Positions 32,908 to 42,929 of a stretch of DNA of 64,000 bases are shown here, in pieces. The position numbers and the translations under genes were made by a program. Every line of letters starts with the position of its first letter. Position 1 is the first letter of the stretch. Source of the stretch: Sphingomonas sp. Leaf17 (GTDB lineage: Bacteria; Pseudomonadota; Alphaproteobacteria; Sphingomonadales; Sphingomonadaceae); assembly GCF_001421505.1 (NCBI RefSeq), contig NZ_LMKL01000009.1:1-64000 (forward strand). The letters run 5' to 3'. The notes under the pieces are model-generated. The model searched no databases. It had not been told where the DNA came from and worked only from the letters and a program-made list of their open reading frames with translations.

Positions 32908-33705
32908 ATGTCGCATATCCTGATCGTCATCCTCCTCGGCATCGTCGAGGGGGTGACCGAATTCCTGCCGGTATCGTCGACCGGCCACCTGATCCTGGCC
33001 GGGGCGATCCTTGGCTTTCACGGCGAATCGGCCGGCACGTTCGACATCGTGATCCAGCTGGGCGCGATCCTGGCGGTGCTGGCCCTGTACTGGCGGCGGT
33101 TCTGGGACGTGGCGGTCGGCCTGTTCGGGCTTCAGGCCGGGGCGCTGGCCTTTACCCGCAACCTGGCGCTGGCCTTCCTGCCCTCGGCCGTCATCGGCAT
33201 CCTGGTGTACAAGTCGGTCAAGGCGCTGCTGGAAAGCCCGACCGTGGTCGCGGTCGCGCTGATCGTCGGCGGCGTCGCCATTCTGGTGATCGAGCGACTG
33301 GTCAAGGCACCGCGCGTCCGGTCGGTGGAAACGATGCCATGGACCACCGCGCTCGGCATCGGCATCGCCCAGTGCCTGTCAATGATTCCGGGGGTCAGCC
33401 GGTCGGGCGCGACGATCATGGGGGCGCTTGGGATGGGCGTCGAACGCAAGACGGCGGCCGAGTTCAGCTTCTTTCTCGCGGTGCCGACCATGCTCGCGGC
33501 GTCAGGATACGACCTGTACAAGAATGGTGCGGCACTGGGTCAGGGCGAATGGACCTCGATCGCCATCGGCTTCGTCGTATCGTTCGTGGTGGCGCTGGTC
33601 GTGATCCGCTGGTTTGTCGGCATCGTCGGCCGCTACGGCTTTGCGCCCTTTGCCTGGTACCGGATCATCGCCGGCACGATCGCGCTGATCGCATTGCAAT
33701 TTTAA
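32908..33705 (+). CDS. uppP: Undecaprenyl-diphosphatase
   Basis: The 265-residue BacA/UppP-type membrane enzyme dephosphorylates undecaprenyl diphosphate, so that the lipid carrier for peptidoglycan can be reused. Family motifs are LGIVEGVTEFLPVSSTGHLI at the N terminus and IPGVSRSGATI in the middle. Seven or more membrane spans are visible. It follows the NDUFA9-like gene by 51 bp on the same strand. Confidence 0.96.
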   Translation: MSHILIVILLGIVEGVTEFLPVSSTGHLILAGAILGFHGESAGTFDIVIQLGAILAVLALYWRRFWDVAVGLFGLQAGALAFTRNLALAFLPSAVIGILVYKSVKALLESPTVVAVALIVGGVAILVIERLVKAPRVRSVETMPWTTALGIGIAQCLSMIPGVSRSGATIMGALGMGVERKTAAEFSFFLAVPTMLAASGYDLYKNGAALGQGEWTSIAIGFVVSFVVALVVIRWFVGIVGRYGFAPFAWYRIIAGTIALIALQF

Positions 33706-33859
33706 ATGGCCGTTTCGGTCATAGTTTTTGGCAGACACGATTGACTGCGAGCCGCTCGCAACTTGCCAATGGTTTATTGGGACAGCATAGCTTTCCTATA
33801 CGTCGATTCTCTCGTGACAGAGCCTCCTGCGCGCAATAAGAGGCGTGCAGGAGGCCGAT

Positions 33860-35302
33860 ATGGCGACGGAATCGATGCTGAAGTTCGTGGACCGCACGCA
33901 GGCCTATCCGGCCAAGCGATCGGCTGACCTGCGCGCGGAGGATTTTCGCGAAATCGCGGATCGCTACGCTGTCCAGTCGGCGGAGGATCAGGCCGGGCGC
34001 TGCTCGCAGTGCGGCGTGCCCTATTGCTCGGTCCACTGTCCGCTGCACAACCACATCCCCGACTGGCTCCGCCTGACCGCCGAGGGGCGGCTGCGCGAGG
34101 CGTATGAGTTGTCGAACGCCACCTCGACCATGCCCGAGATCTGTGGCCGCATCTGCCCGCAGGACCGGCTGTGCGAGGGTAATTGCGTCATCGAGTTTTC
34201 CGGGCACGGCGCGGTCACGATCGGCTCGGTCGAAAAGTTCATCACCGATACCGCCTGGGAAAATGGCTGGGTCGAACCGCTGGTGCCGGGCCGCCCACGC
34301 GGCCAGTCGGTGGGCGTGATCGGCGCAGGGCCGGCGGGTCTGGCGGCGGCAGAATATATGCGCGGCTACGGCTATGACGTGCACGTCTATGACCGCCACG
34401 ACCGCGCCGGCGGGCTGCTGACCTATGGCATCCCCGGGTTCAAGCTGGAAAAGCCCGTCGTGATGCGCCGGGTAGAACGGCTGAAAGCGGCGGGTATCGT
34501 GTTTCATGAGGGCTTCACGGTCGGCGACGACGCGACGCTCGACGAATTGCGTCAGCGCCACGACGCGCTGCTGATCGCGACCGGCGTGTACAAGGCGCGG
34601 GCGATCGACGTCGACGGCGCGCAGGCGCACGGCGTGGTCGAGGCGCTGGATTACCTGACCGCGTCGAACCGCAAGAGCTTTGGCGACCATGTCCCCGCCT
34701 TCGAGGACGGCCGTCTGAACGCCGAAGGGCGCAACGTCGTGGTCGTCGGTGGCGGCGACACCGCGATGGACTGCGTCCGCACCGCGATTCGCCAGGGCGC
34801 GACGTCGGTAAAGTGTCTGTACCGACGCGACCGCGCCAATATGCCGGGGTCGCAACGCGAAGTCGCCAACGCGGAAGAAGAGGGCGTCGAGTTCGTCTGG
34901 CTCTCCGCCCCGCAGTCGTTCGACGGTGGCGACACCGTATCCGGCGTATCGGTGCGGAAAATGCGGCTGGGTGCTCCCGACGCCAGCGGCCGCCGCGCGC
35001 CCGAGGTCGATCCCGGCGGCGATTATGCGGTCGAGGCCGATCTGGTCATCAAGGCGCTCGGCTACGATGCCGAGGATCTGCCGACGCTGTTCGGCGCGCC
35101 CGAACTGGGCGTCAGCCGCTGGGGCACCGTGCTGGTCGACGGCAAGACGCTGATGACCAGCCTCGACGGCGTATTCGCGGCGGGCGACATCGTCCGCGGT
35201 GCCTCGCTGGTCGTCTGGGCGATCCGCGACGGCCGCGACGTGTCGGCGACGATGCACAAGTGGCTGAAGGCCAAGGCGGTTCGCGAGAAGGTGGCGGCGT
35301 GA
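33860..35302 (+). CDS. gltD: Glutamate synthase small subunit
   Basis: The 480-residue protein carries [4Fe-4S] cysteines in CSQCGVPYCSVHCPLHNHIP and CGRICPQDRLCEGNC. An FAD-binding GAGPAGLAAAEY and a second NADPH-binding GGGDTAMDC follow. It passes electrons from NADPH to the large subunit for glutamate synthesis. An AGGAGG stands 5 bases before the ATG at 33860. It overlaps the DUF2059 gene by 4 bp (GTGA). Confidence 0.95.
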   Translation: MATESMLKFVDRTQAYPAKRSADLRAEDFREIADRYAVQSAEDQAGRCSQCGVPYCSVHCPLHNHIPDWLRLTAEGRLREAYELSNATSTMPEICGRICPQDRLCEGNCVIEFSGHGAVTIGSVEKFITDTAWENGWVEPLVPGRPRGQSVGVIGAGPAGLAAAEYMRGYGYDVHVYDRHDRAGGLLTYGIPGFKLEKPVVMRRVERLKAAGIVFHEGFTVGDDATLDELRQRHDALLIATGVYKARAIDVDGAQAHGVVEALDYLTASNRKSFGDHVPAFEDGRLNAEGRNVVVVGGGDTAMDCVRTAIRQGATSVKCLYRRDRANMPGSQREVANAEEEGVEFVWLSAPQSFDGGDTVSGVSVRKMRLGAPDASGRRAPEVDPGGDYAVEADLVIKALGYDAEDLPTLFGAPELGVSRWGTVLVDGKTLMTSLDGVFAAGDIVRGASLVVWAIRDGRDVSATMHKWLKAKAVREKVAA

Positions 35303-35889
35303 CGATCGGAAAACTTCGGCAAATTGCCATGATGGCGGTCGGTGCGGCATTGGCCACCGTACCGCTCGCAGCGGCCGGACAAGCATCGCCTGAGCCATCG
35401 TCGGGAACGGTATCGTCCGCTGCAACGCTTGTTCAGCTTCTGAAGCTGGACGGCGTTCTGGACACCATGTTCCGGCAACTGACCCCCATGATGACCGCGC
35501 AGATCATGGCGGCGCTGACACAGGCCCCGAACGCACCCGCGGCAACCAAGACAATCGTCGCTAACCCGGCGATGCGGGCAAAGGCCGCCGCCATCATGAG
35601 CGAAGAGATCATGAAGTCGCTGCGCAAGCGCTATCCCGAAATCGCGGCCGCAACCGCGCGACAATATGCCGCAACACTGAGCGAAGCGGATTTGCAGGCC
35701 GCAATCGCTTTTTACCAGACGCCGACCGGCCAGCGGATGATTGCGGCACAGCCCAGGCTCCAGGCCGCGCTGAGCGAGCAGGGTAAAATCATCGGAGCAG
35801 CGGCCGGTGCCGAGGCGGTCCCTGCTGCTATTCTCCGCATTGATGCCCTGCCCACGACAGCGGCACCAACCACTCCTGCCAAGCAATGA
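35299..35889 (+). CDS. DUF2059 secreted protein
   Basis: The 196-residue protein has a signal peptide (AVGAALATVPLAAAG). A DUF2059 helical domain follows at about 110-165 (KRYPEIAAATARQYAATLSE, AIAFYQTPTGQRMI). The start is GTG at 35299, overlapping the gltD stop; the stop overlaps an upstream ATG of gltB. An exported protein between the two glutamate-synthase genes is unusual. Confidence 0.85.
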   Translation: MTIGKLRQIAMMAVGAALATVPLAAAGQASPEPSSGTVSSAATLVQLLKLDGVLDTMFRQLTPMMTAQIMAALTQAPNAPAATKTIVANPAMRAKAAAIMSEEIMKSLRKRYPEIAAATARQYAATLSEADLQAAIAFYQTPTGQRMIAAQPRLQAALSEQGKIIGAAAGAEAVPAAILRIDALPTTAAPTTPAKQ

Positions 35890-35906
35890 TGTCGAGCGAG
35901 GCCAAT

Positions 35907-38900
35907 ATGACCGACCAGCGCACCTATCTCGCCAAGCATGGCATGTACCGGCCCGAGTACGAGGGCGATGCCTGTGGCGTCGGCCTGGTCGCGGCAACCG
36001 ACGGCAGCGCGTCGCGCCGCGTCGTGCAGTCGGCGATCGACGCGCTGAAGGCGGTGTGGCACCGCGGCGCGGTCGATGCCGACGGCAAGACCGGTGACGG
36101 CGCCGGCCTGCACATCGACCTGCCGATCCGCTTCTTCGACGATTGCGTCGCGGCCAGCGGGCACAAGGTCGCGCCGAACCGGCTGGCGGTCGGCATGATC
36201 TTCCTGCCGCGCACCGATCTTGGCGCGCAGGAGCATTGCCGCACGATCGTCGAATCCGCGATCATCGAGGCGGGCTACACCATCTATGGCTGGCGTCAGG
36301 TGCCCGTCGACGTGTCGGTCATCGGCCAGAAGGCGCAGGCGACCCGGCCCGAGATCGAGCAGATCATGATCGCCGGGCCGATGCCCGAGGAGGTCAGTGC
36401 CGCGGAGTTCGAGAAGAACCTCTACCTCGTCCGCCGCCGGATCGAGAAGCGCGTCATCGCCGCGCAGATCCAGGGTTTCTACATCTGTTCGCTGTCGTGC
36501 CGGTCGATCATCTACAAGGGGCTGTTCCTCGCCGAATCGCTGTCGGTGTTCTATCCCGACCTGACCGACCAGCGGTTCGAATCGCGCGTCGCGATCTTCC
36601 ATCAGCGCTATTCGACCAACACCTTCCCGCAATGGTGGCTGGCGCAGCCGTTCCGCTGCCTGGCGCATAACGGCGAGATCAACACGATCCGCGGCAACAA
36701 GAACTGGATGCTCAGCCACGAGATCCGGATGGCAAGCCTCGCCTTTGGCGACAATTCCGAGGACATCAAGCCAGTGATCCCGGCCGGCGCATCCGATACC
36801 GCCGCGCTGGACGCGGTGTTCGAGGCGATCTGCCGCTCTGGTCGCGACGCCCCCACCGCCAAGCTGATGCTGGTGCCCGAGGCCTATATCGGTAATCCCG
36901 AGGTGCCGGAAAACCACGCGTCGATGTATCAGTATCTCGCCTCCGTCATGGAGCCGTGGGACGGACCGGCCGCGCTCGCCATGACCGATGGCCGCTGGGC
37001 CGTCGCGGGCATGGATCGCAACGCGCTGCGCCCCTTGCGCTACACCCGCACGTCGGACGGACTGCTGATCGTCGGATCGGAAAGCGGGATGGTCGTGGTG
37101 CCGGAAAGCACGATCATCGCCAAGGGCCGGCTGGGGCCGGGCCAGATGATCGCGGTCGACCTGGACGAGGGGATCGTGCTGGAGGATCGCGCGGTCAAGG
37201 ACCGGATCGCCGGCGAGGCCGACTATGCCAGCATGATCGGCGAGTTCCTGACGGTCGACGACCTGTCGGGCGACACCGACGTCATGCGCTACGACCGCGC
37301 CGAACTGGCGCGCCGCCAGGTCGCGGCCGGCCAGACGCTGGAGGACATGGAGCTGATCCTGTCGCCGATGGTCGAGGGCGGCAAGGAAGCCATCGGTTCG
37401 ATGGGCGACGACACGCCGCTGGCGGTCATTTCCGACAAGCCGCGCCTCATCAGCCAGTTCTTCCGCCAGAACTTCAGTCAGGTCACCAATCCGCCGATCG
37501 ACCCGCTGCGCGAACGCTACGTCATGTCGCTCAAGACGCGGTTCGGCAATCTGGCCAACATCCTCGACACCGAGGATCGCCAGACCCGTGTGCTGGTGCT
37601 CGATTCGCCGGTGCTGACCTGCGCCGACTGGACCCGGCTGAAGACGCATTTCGGATCGTCGGTCGCCGAGATCGACTGCACGTTTGAGGCCGATGGCGGC
37701 CCCGAACGCCTGCGCGCGGCGATCCAGCGGATCCGCAACGAGGCCGAACAAGCGGTGCGGCAGGGCAAGAGCGAGTTGTTCCTGACCGACGAGGCGGTGT
37801 CCGAAGGGCGCGTCGCGATCGCCGGGGTGCTGGCGGCGGCGGCGGTGCATACGCATCTCGTCCGCCGGGGTCTGCGCTCCTATGCCTCGGTCAACGTCCG
37901 CACCGCCGAGTGCCTCGACACGCATTATTACGCGGTGCTGATCGGCGTCGGCGCGACGACGGTGAACGCCTATCTGGCCGAAGCGGCGATCGCCGACCGC
38001 CATGCGCGCGGCCTGTTCGGCGACCTGAGCATCGACACCTGTCTGGAGCGGCACCGGACCGCGATCAACGAGGGCCTGCTGAAGATCATGTCCAAGATGG
38101 GCATCGCGGTCATCAGCTCCTATCGCGGCGGCTATAATTTCGAGGCGGTCGGCCTCAGCCGCAGTCTCGTCAACGACCTGTTCCCCGGCATGCCGGCCAA
38201 GATCAGCGGCGAGGGGTATGCCTCGCTGCACTACAGCGCGATCGTCCGGCACGAGGCGGCGTTCGACGCCGGCGTCGTCACCCTGCCGATCGGCGGCTTC
38301 TATCGCCAGCGCAACGGCGGCGAGACTCATGCCTATTCGGCACAGCTGATGCACCTGTTGCAGACCGCCGTCGCGACCGACAGCTATTCGAGCTACATGC
38401 AGTTCTCGCGCGGCGTCGCCGACCTGCCGCCGGTATACCTGCGCGACCTGTTGCAGTTCAATTTCCCCGCAGAGGGCGTCGCGGTCGACCAGGTCGAGGC
38501 GATCACCGAAATCCGCAAGCGGTTCGTCACGCCGGGCATGTCGTTGGGCGCGCTCAGCCCGGAGGCGCACGAGACGCTGGCGATCGCGATGAACCGGATC
38601 GGCGCAAAGGCCGTGTCCGGCGAGGGCGGTGAGGACGTCCTGCGCTACAAGCCGTACGAGAATGGCGACAACGCCAATTCGGGGATCAAGCAGATCGCGT
38701 CCGGCCGCTTCGGCGTCACGGCGGAATATCTGAACGCCTGCGAAGAAATCGAGATCAAGGTCGCGCAAGGGGCCAAGCCCGGTGAGGGCGGGCAGCTGCC
38801 CGGCTTCAAGGTGACCGAGTTCATCGCCAAGCTGCGCCACGCGACGCCGGGCGTGACGCTCATCAGCCCGCCGCCGCATCACGACATCTATTCGATCGAG

Positions 38901-40412
38901 GATCTCGCGCAGCTCATCTACGACTGCAAGCAGATCAACCCGCGTGCGCGCGTCTGCGTGAAGCTGGTGTCGTCGGCTGGCATCGGCACGGTGGCGGCGG
39001 GCGTGGCGAAGGCGCATGCCGACGTCATCCTGGTGTCCGGCCATGTCGGCGGCACCGGGGCCTCACCCCAGACCAGCATCAAATATGCCGGCACGCCGTG
39101 GGAAATGGGCCTGTCGGAAGTCAACCAGACGCTCACCCTGAACGGCCTGCGCGGTCGCATCAAGCTGCGCGCCGATGGCGGCCTCAAGACCGGACGCGAT
39201 ATCGTCATCGCCGCGATCCTGGGGGCCGAGGAGTTCGGCATCGGTACGCTCAGCCTCGTCGCGATGGGCTGCATCATGGTGCGTCAGTGCCACAGCAATA
39301 CCTGCCCGGTCGGGGTGTGCGTGCAGGACGAACGCCTGCGTGCCAAGTTCACCGGCACGCCGGAAAAGGTCATCAACCTGATGACCTTCATCGCCGAGGA
39401 AGTCCGCGACATCCTAGCGCGGCTGGGCGTCCGTAGCCTCGACGAAGTGATCGGCCGGACCGAATTCCTGCGGCAGGTCAGCCGCGGGGCCGAGCATCTC
39501 GACGATCTCGACCTCAACCCGATCCTCGCCAAGGTCGACGCCCCCGACGACCAGCGCCGGTTCAGCCTGACGACGTGGCGCAACGAGGTGCCCGACAGCC
39601 TGGATGCACAGATCATCAAGGATGCGGCCGCCGTCTTCAGCCGTGGCGAAAAGATGCAGCTGACCTATTCGGTGCGCAACACCCACCGTGCGGTCGGTAC
39701 TCGCCTGTCGAGCGAGATCACCCGCAAATTCGGGATGAGCAAGCTGGCCGACGGGCACGTCACCATCCGTCTGCGTGGAAGCGCGGGGCAGAGCCTGGGC
39801 GCATTCCTGTGCAAGGGCGTGACGCTGGAGGTATTCGGCGATGCCAACGACTATGTCGGCAAGGGCCTGTCGGGTGGCACGATCATCGTCCGGCCGGCGG
39901 TGTCGTCGCCGCTGGCCAGCCAGGAGAATACGATCGTCGGCAATACCGTGCTGTACGGCGCGACCTCGGGCAAGCTGCTCGCGGCAGGTCAGGCGGGCGA
40001 ACGGTTCGCGGTGCGCAATTCGGGCGCGACCGTGGTGGTCGAGGGCTGCGGCGCGAATGGCTGCGAATACATGACCAATGGCATCGCGGTGGTGCTGGGC
40101 GAGGTCGGGGCCAATTTTGGCGCCGGCATGACCGGCGGCATGGCCTTCATCTACGATCCGAACGACCGGTTCGCAGGCCGCGCCAACCCCGAGAACATCG
40201 TGTGGCAGCGCCTCGCCTCGCTCCACTGGGCGAGTGTCCTGCACGACCTCGTGCGCGACCATGCCGCCAAGACCGACAGCAAATGGTCCAAGGGGCTGCT
40301 CGACGACTGGGACCGGGTGGCGGGCCAGTTCTGGCAGGTCGTGCCCAAGGAAATGCTGACGCGCCTGTCGCACCCGCTGGACGACACGCCCGAGGTGGAA
40401 GCGGCGGAGTAA
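35907..40412 (+). CDS. gltB: Glutamate synthase large subunit
   Basis: The protein of about 1501 residues begins with a short propeptide and then the glutamine amidotransferase domain, whose catalytic Cys is in DACGVGLVA. The central and FMN-binding synthase domains follow (SGEGGEDVLRYKPYENGDNA; HVGGTGASPQTSIKYAGTPW). The [3Fe-4S] motif is CIMVRQCHSNTCPVGVC and the C-terminal domain is Gly-rich. It converts glutamine and 2-oxoglutarate to two glutamates. The start 35907 has GAGG upstream; an ATG at 35886 overlaps the preceding stop and is the alternative. Confidence 0.96.
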   Translation: MTDQRTYLAKHGMYRPEYEGDACGVGLVAATDGSASRRVVQSAIDALKAVWHRGAVDADGKTGDGAGLHIDLPIRFFDDCVAASGHKVAPNRLAVGMIFLPRTDLGAQEHCRTIVESAIIEAGYTIYGWRQVPVDVSVIGQKAQATRPEIEQIMIAGPMPEEVSAAEFEKNLYLVRRRIEKRVIAAQIQGFYICSLSCRSIIYKGLFLAESLSVFYPDLTDQRFESRVAIFHQRYSTNTFPQWWLAQPFRCLAHNGEINTIRGNKNWMLSHEIRMASLAFGDNSEDIKPVIPAGASDTAALDAVFEAICRSGRDAPTAKLMLVPEAYIGNPEVPENHASMYQYLASVMEPWDGPAALAMTDGRWAVAGMDRNALRPLRYTRTSDGLLIVGSESGMVVVPESTIIAKGRLGPGQMIAVDLDEGIVLEDRAVKDRIAGEADYASMIGEFLTVDDLSGDTDVMRYDRAELARRQVAAGQTLEDMELILSPMVEGGKEAIGSMGDDTPLAVISDKPRLISQFFRQNFSQVTNPPIDPLRERYVMSLKTRFGNLANILDTEDRQTRVLVLDSPVLTCADWTRLKTHFGSSVAEIDCTFEADGGPERLRAAIQRIRNEAEQAVRQGKSELFLTDEAVSEGRVAIAGVLAAAAVHTHLVRRGLRSYASVNVRTAECLDTHYYAVLIGVGATTVNAYLAEAAIADRHARGLFGDLSIDTCLERHRTAINEGLLKIMSKMGIAVISSYRGGYNFEAVGLSRSLVNDLFPGMPAKISGEGYASLHYSAIVRHEAAFDAGVVTLPIGGFYRQRNGGETHAYSAQLMHLLQTAVATDSYSSYMQFSRGVADLPPVYLRDLLQFNFPAEGVAVDQVEAITEIRKRFVTPGMSLGALSPEAHETLAIAMNRIGAKAVSGEGGEDVLRYKPYENGDNANSGIKQIASGRFGVTAEYLNACEEIEIKVAQGAKPGEGGQLPGFKVTEFIAKLRHATPGVTLISPPPHHDIYSIEDLAQLIYDCKQINPRARVCVKLVSSAGIGTVAAGVAKAHADVILVSGHVGGTGASPQTSIKYAGTPWEMGLSEVNQTLTLNGLRGRIKLRADGGLKTGRDIVIAAILGAEEFGIGTLSLVAMGCIMVRQCHSNTCPVGVCVQDERLRAKFTGTPEKVINLMTFIAEEVRDILARLGVRSLDEVIGRTEFLRQVSRGAEHLDDLDLNPILAKVDAPDDQRRFSLTTWRNEVPDSLDAQIIKDAAAVFSRGEKMQLTYSVRNTHRAVGTRLSSEITRKFGMSKLADGHVTIRLRGSAGQSLGAFLCKGVTLEVFGDANDYVGKGLSGGTIIVRPAVSSPLASQENTIVGNTVLYGATSGKLLAAGQAGERFAVRNSGATVVVEGCGANGCEYMTNGIAVVLGEVGANFGAGMTGGMAFIYDPNDRFAGRANPENIVWQRLASLHWASVLHDLVRDHAAKTDSKWSKGLLDDWDRVAGQFWQVVPKEMLTRLSHPLDDTPEVEAAE

Positions 40413-40429
40413 CGTCGCGGATGGAATGG

Positions 40430-40455
40430 GGGGCGACGGTACACGGTCGCCCCCT
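40430..40455. terminator. Hairpin between gltB and HerA gene
   Basis: GGGGGCGAC (40430-40438) and GTCGCCCCC (40447-40455) form a 9-bp stem with an 8-nt loop. It lies in the 41-bp gap between convergent genes. There is no clear T-run, so it may stop transcription from both sides only partly. Confidence 0.55.
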
Positions 40456-42100
40456 ACCGTCCCTGCGCGCGCCAGCGGCGGATGGTGCGGTCGATGATCT
40501 GGTCCTCGTCGCCGACATCGCGCCACAGTTGGGAGAACAGTGGGTCGCCGGACGCCGGGCGCTTGTCGGCGTCCAGCGCATCGAACGCCACGCGGATCGG
40601 CACCGCGACGCCCTCGCCGCACATGATGCACTCGCGGTTGCGCAGCGCGGGGATCGAATCGAGGAAACCGCGCGCGCCCTCGGGCATCGCCGCGCGGACG
40701 AACTGCTGATCGCGATCGTTGTTCAGGCGCATGGCGATGATCGTGCCGCACTGTGACAGCACGCCTTCGGCCAGATCCGACGGACGCTGGGTGATGAGGC
40801 CCAGGCTGACGCCGTATTTGCGCCCTTCCTTGGCGATGCGCCCCAGGATCCGGCCGACCGAGGAGGTCGCATCACGGTCGCTCGGGATGTAGCGATGCGC
40901 CTCCTCGCAGACGAGCAGGATCGGGCGCTGCGGTTCGTTGCGCGACCAGATCGCGAAATCGAACGTCATCCGCGCCAGCACCGCGACCACGACCGAGGTG
41001 ATCTCGGACGGCACGCCCGACACGTCGATGATCGAGATCGGCCGGCCGTCGCCGGGCATGCGGAAAATCCGCGCGAGGAACGCGGCCATCGTATCGGCGA
41101 CCAGCATGCCGGAGAACATGAAGCCGTAGCGCGGATCCGCCTTCACCTCGTCGATCTTGGTCTTCAGCCGCTGATAGGGGGTGCTGTCGCCGGCGCGGTC
41201 GATCTTGCCCATTTCCTGCGAAATCAGATTGGTCAGATCGCTGAGCAGATAGGGGATCGGCGCATCGACCGTCAGTTTCGGGATCTCCTGCCCGATCCGG
41301 CTCTTGCCCTTGGCGGCAAGCAGGCATTTGGCGAGGATATCCGTTTCCAGCTGCCGCTGCGTGCCGGAGGAGGTGACGAACACCTCGCAATGCTCCTCGA
41401 AGTTCATCAGCCAATACGGCATCGCCAGATTGTTGACGTCGAACAGCGCGCCATTGCCCTTGAACGCGGCCGAATATTCGCCGTGCGGGTCGATCATCAC
41501 GACATGGCCCTGCGGCGCGAGGTCGCAGATGCGGTGCAGGATCAGCGCGGCGGCGGTCGACTTGCCCGTGCCGGTCGACCCGACCAGTGCGAAATGCTTG
41601 CCGAGCATCGCATCGACATACAGCGCAGCGCGAATGTCGTCGGTCGGATAGACATGGCCGACCTCGATATGCGCGCGGTCGTCGGCGGCATAGATCTGCT
41701 GCATGTCGGCGGTCGTCACCGGAAACATCTCGCAGCCCGGTGTCGGATAGCGGGTGACACCCCGCCGGAACCGGTGCAGCCGGCCGGTCAGCCGCTCCTC
41801 GTCGCCTTCACCCAGAAAATCAATATCCGCCGTGATGCGGTCGCCCCCGGCCGCCAGATCGAGAGACACCGCGCGGACATTAGCCAGCAGCCAGCAATTG
41901 CCGACCCGCATCTTGACCTGCGTGCCGACCTGCCCGGCCGCTGCGACCGATGGATCGGGATCGGTAGAGGCCGCCACCATCGCCGCCCGGTCAAACAGCG
42001 CGCGACTGCTCGATCCCGCGATCGCGAGGACGATGCCGACCGGCGTCGTCGCCGCGCTGGCGGGCGAATCGAACACGCTATGTCCGGACATGTCGTTCAT
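40454..42100 (-). CDS. HerA-like ATPase (DUF87)
   Basis: The 548-residue protein has an N-terminal HAS-barrel-type region and a Walker A (GSTGTGKSTAAALIL) near residue 160. A Walker B (PILLVCEEAHRY) and sensor-like EGRKYGVSLGLITQRPSD follow. It belongs to the HerA/FtsK-like DNA translocases; a NurA nuclease partner was not seen. The ATG at 42100 has no strong ribosome site; 42091 is possible. It probably acts in DNA repair or resection. Confidence 0.85.
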   Translation of the reverse strand: MNDMSGHSVFDSPASAATTPVGIVLAIAGSSSRALFDRAAMVAASTDPDPSVAAAGQVGTQVKMRVGNCWLLANVRAVSLDLAAGGDRITADIDFLGEGDEERLTGRLHRFRRGVTRYPTPGCEMFPVTTADMQQIYAADDRAHIEVGHVYPTDDIRAALYVDAMLGKHFALVGSTGTGKSTAAALILHRICDLAPQGHVVMIDPHGEYSAAFKGNGALFDVNNLAMPYWLMNFEEHCEVFVTSSGTQRQLETDILAKCLLAAKGKSRIGQEIPKLTVDAPIPYLLSDLTNLISQEMGKIDRAGDSTPYQRLKTKIDEVKADPRYGFMFSGMLVADTMAAFLARIFRMPGDGRPISIIDVSGVPSEITSVVVAVLARMTFDFAIWSRNEPQRPILLVCEEAHRYIPSDRDATSSVGRILGRIAKEGRKYGVSLGLITQRPSDLAEGVLSQCGTIIAMRLNNDRDQQFVRAAMPEGARGFLDSIPALRNRECIMCGEGVAVPIRVAFDALDADKRPASGDPLFSQLWRDVGDEDQIIDRTIRRWRAQGR

Positions 42101-42170
42101 ACAGCGGGTCACCGGCCTTTCGTGGGCCAGTCTATGCGCATGAATGGTAAAGAATATGGTCGGTTTCGGA

Positions 42171-42929
42171 TCAGACCCGCCGCGCGATCGCGCCGGCCGC
42201 CCAGCCAAGGCCGACCGACAGCGCGACGGCAACAAGCCCGTACCAGACCGACGACCGGTCGGCGGCGCGCGCGACGAACCGTTCGAATCCCGATTTGCGG
42301 ATGTCGATGTCGCGCACCGCCGCCGCCAGCACGCGGCCATCGCGGATCAGGAACGTCTCCGCGGTAAAGCGGCCGACCGGCACGCGCGCCGGGATCGACA
42401 CACGCGCACGGTACAGCACGCCGTCGGTGATCTCGACCGCGCAGGGAGCCTCGTAATACAGGCCGGCGCGTTTCTTCAGGTCGACCAGCCCGCGCTGGAA
42501 CCGTTGCTGCACGTCAGGCGCGATGCTGCTGGCCGGCGACAATTGCAGGCTGTCGAGGCCCAGTTCGTAGATCGCCCGCGTCCGGTCATCGACCAGTTGG
42601 GTGATCGGCCGCGACGTGGCGATGGCGTAGAAGGACGGGGCGGAGCGATAGCGCGCACGCGCGGCGTTGACCCAGATGCCGGCGACCTTTTCCTTCTCGC
42701 GCACCAGGATCGACTGGGTCGGCCCCTTCACCACCACCACAATATCGGTCGGCTTGTCGTCATCCGGCAAACGACCGCCGGGGTAGAGGATCGCGCCGAA
42801 CAGCAGCAGCTCGGCCCCGGTAAAACTGTAGACAATCTCGATATCACGCTGTGACACGTCGGGGACCAGCACCGGCTTGGCCTGTGCCATCACCAGCGGG
42901 GCAAGGGCCAGCAGCCAGATCCGCTTCAC
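42171..42929 (-). CDS. TIGR02186 family membrane protein
   Basis: The 252-residue protein has an N-terminal signal (VKRIWLLALAPLVMAQA), a beta-rich extracytoplasmic domain (RDIEIVYSFTGAELLLFGAI) and a C-terminal transmembrane helix. The family is found next to TauE/SafE exporters. Its GTG start overlaps the TauE stop as GTGA, so the two act together. Confidence 0.85.
   Translation of the reverse strand: MKRIWLLALAPLVMAQAKPVLVPDVSQRDIEIVYSFTGAELLLFGAILYPGGRLPDDDKPTDIVVVVKGPTQSILVREKEKVAGIWVNAARARYRSAPSFYAIATSRPITQLVDDRTRAIYELGLDSLQLSPASSIAPDVQQRFQRGLVDLKKRAGLYYEAPCAVEITDGVLYRARVSIPARVPVGRFTAETFLIRDGRVLAAAVRDIDIRKSGFERFVARAADRSSVWYGLVAVALSVGLGWAAGAIARRV

Noticed and set aside
33746..33760. TGCGAG-CCG-CTCGCA as an operator before gltD
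   Set aside because: It has only 6-bp arms in GC-rich sequence and no second copy, so chance is likely.
35712..39044. A very long open frame antisense to gltB (1110 codons), and others antisense to gltD and the DinG gene
   Set aside because: High GC leaves few stops in the antisense frame. The encoded sequence is His/Arg/Asp-rich without domains, and the opposite strand holds certain genes.
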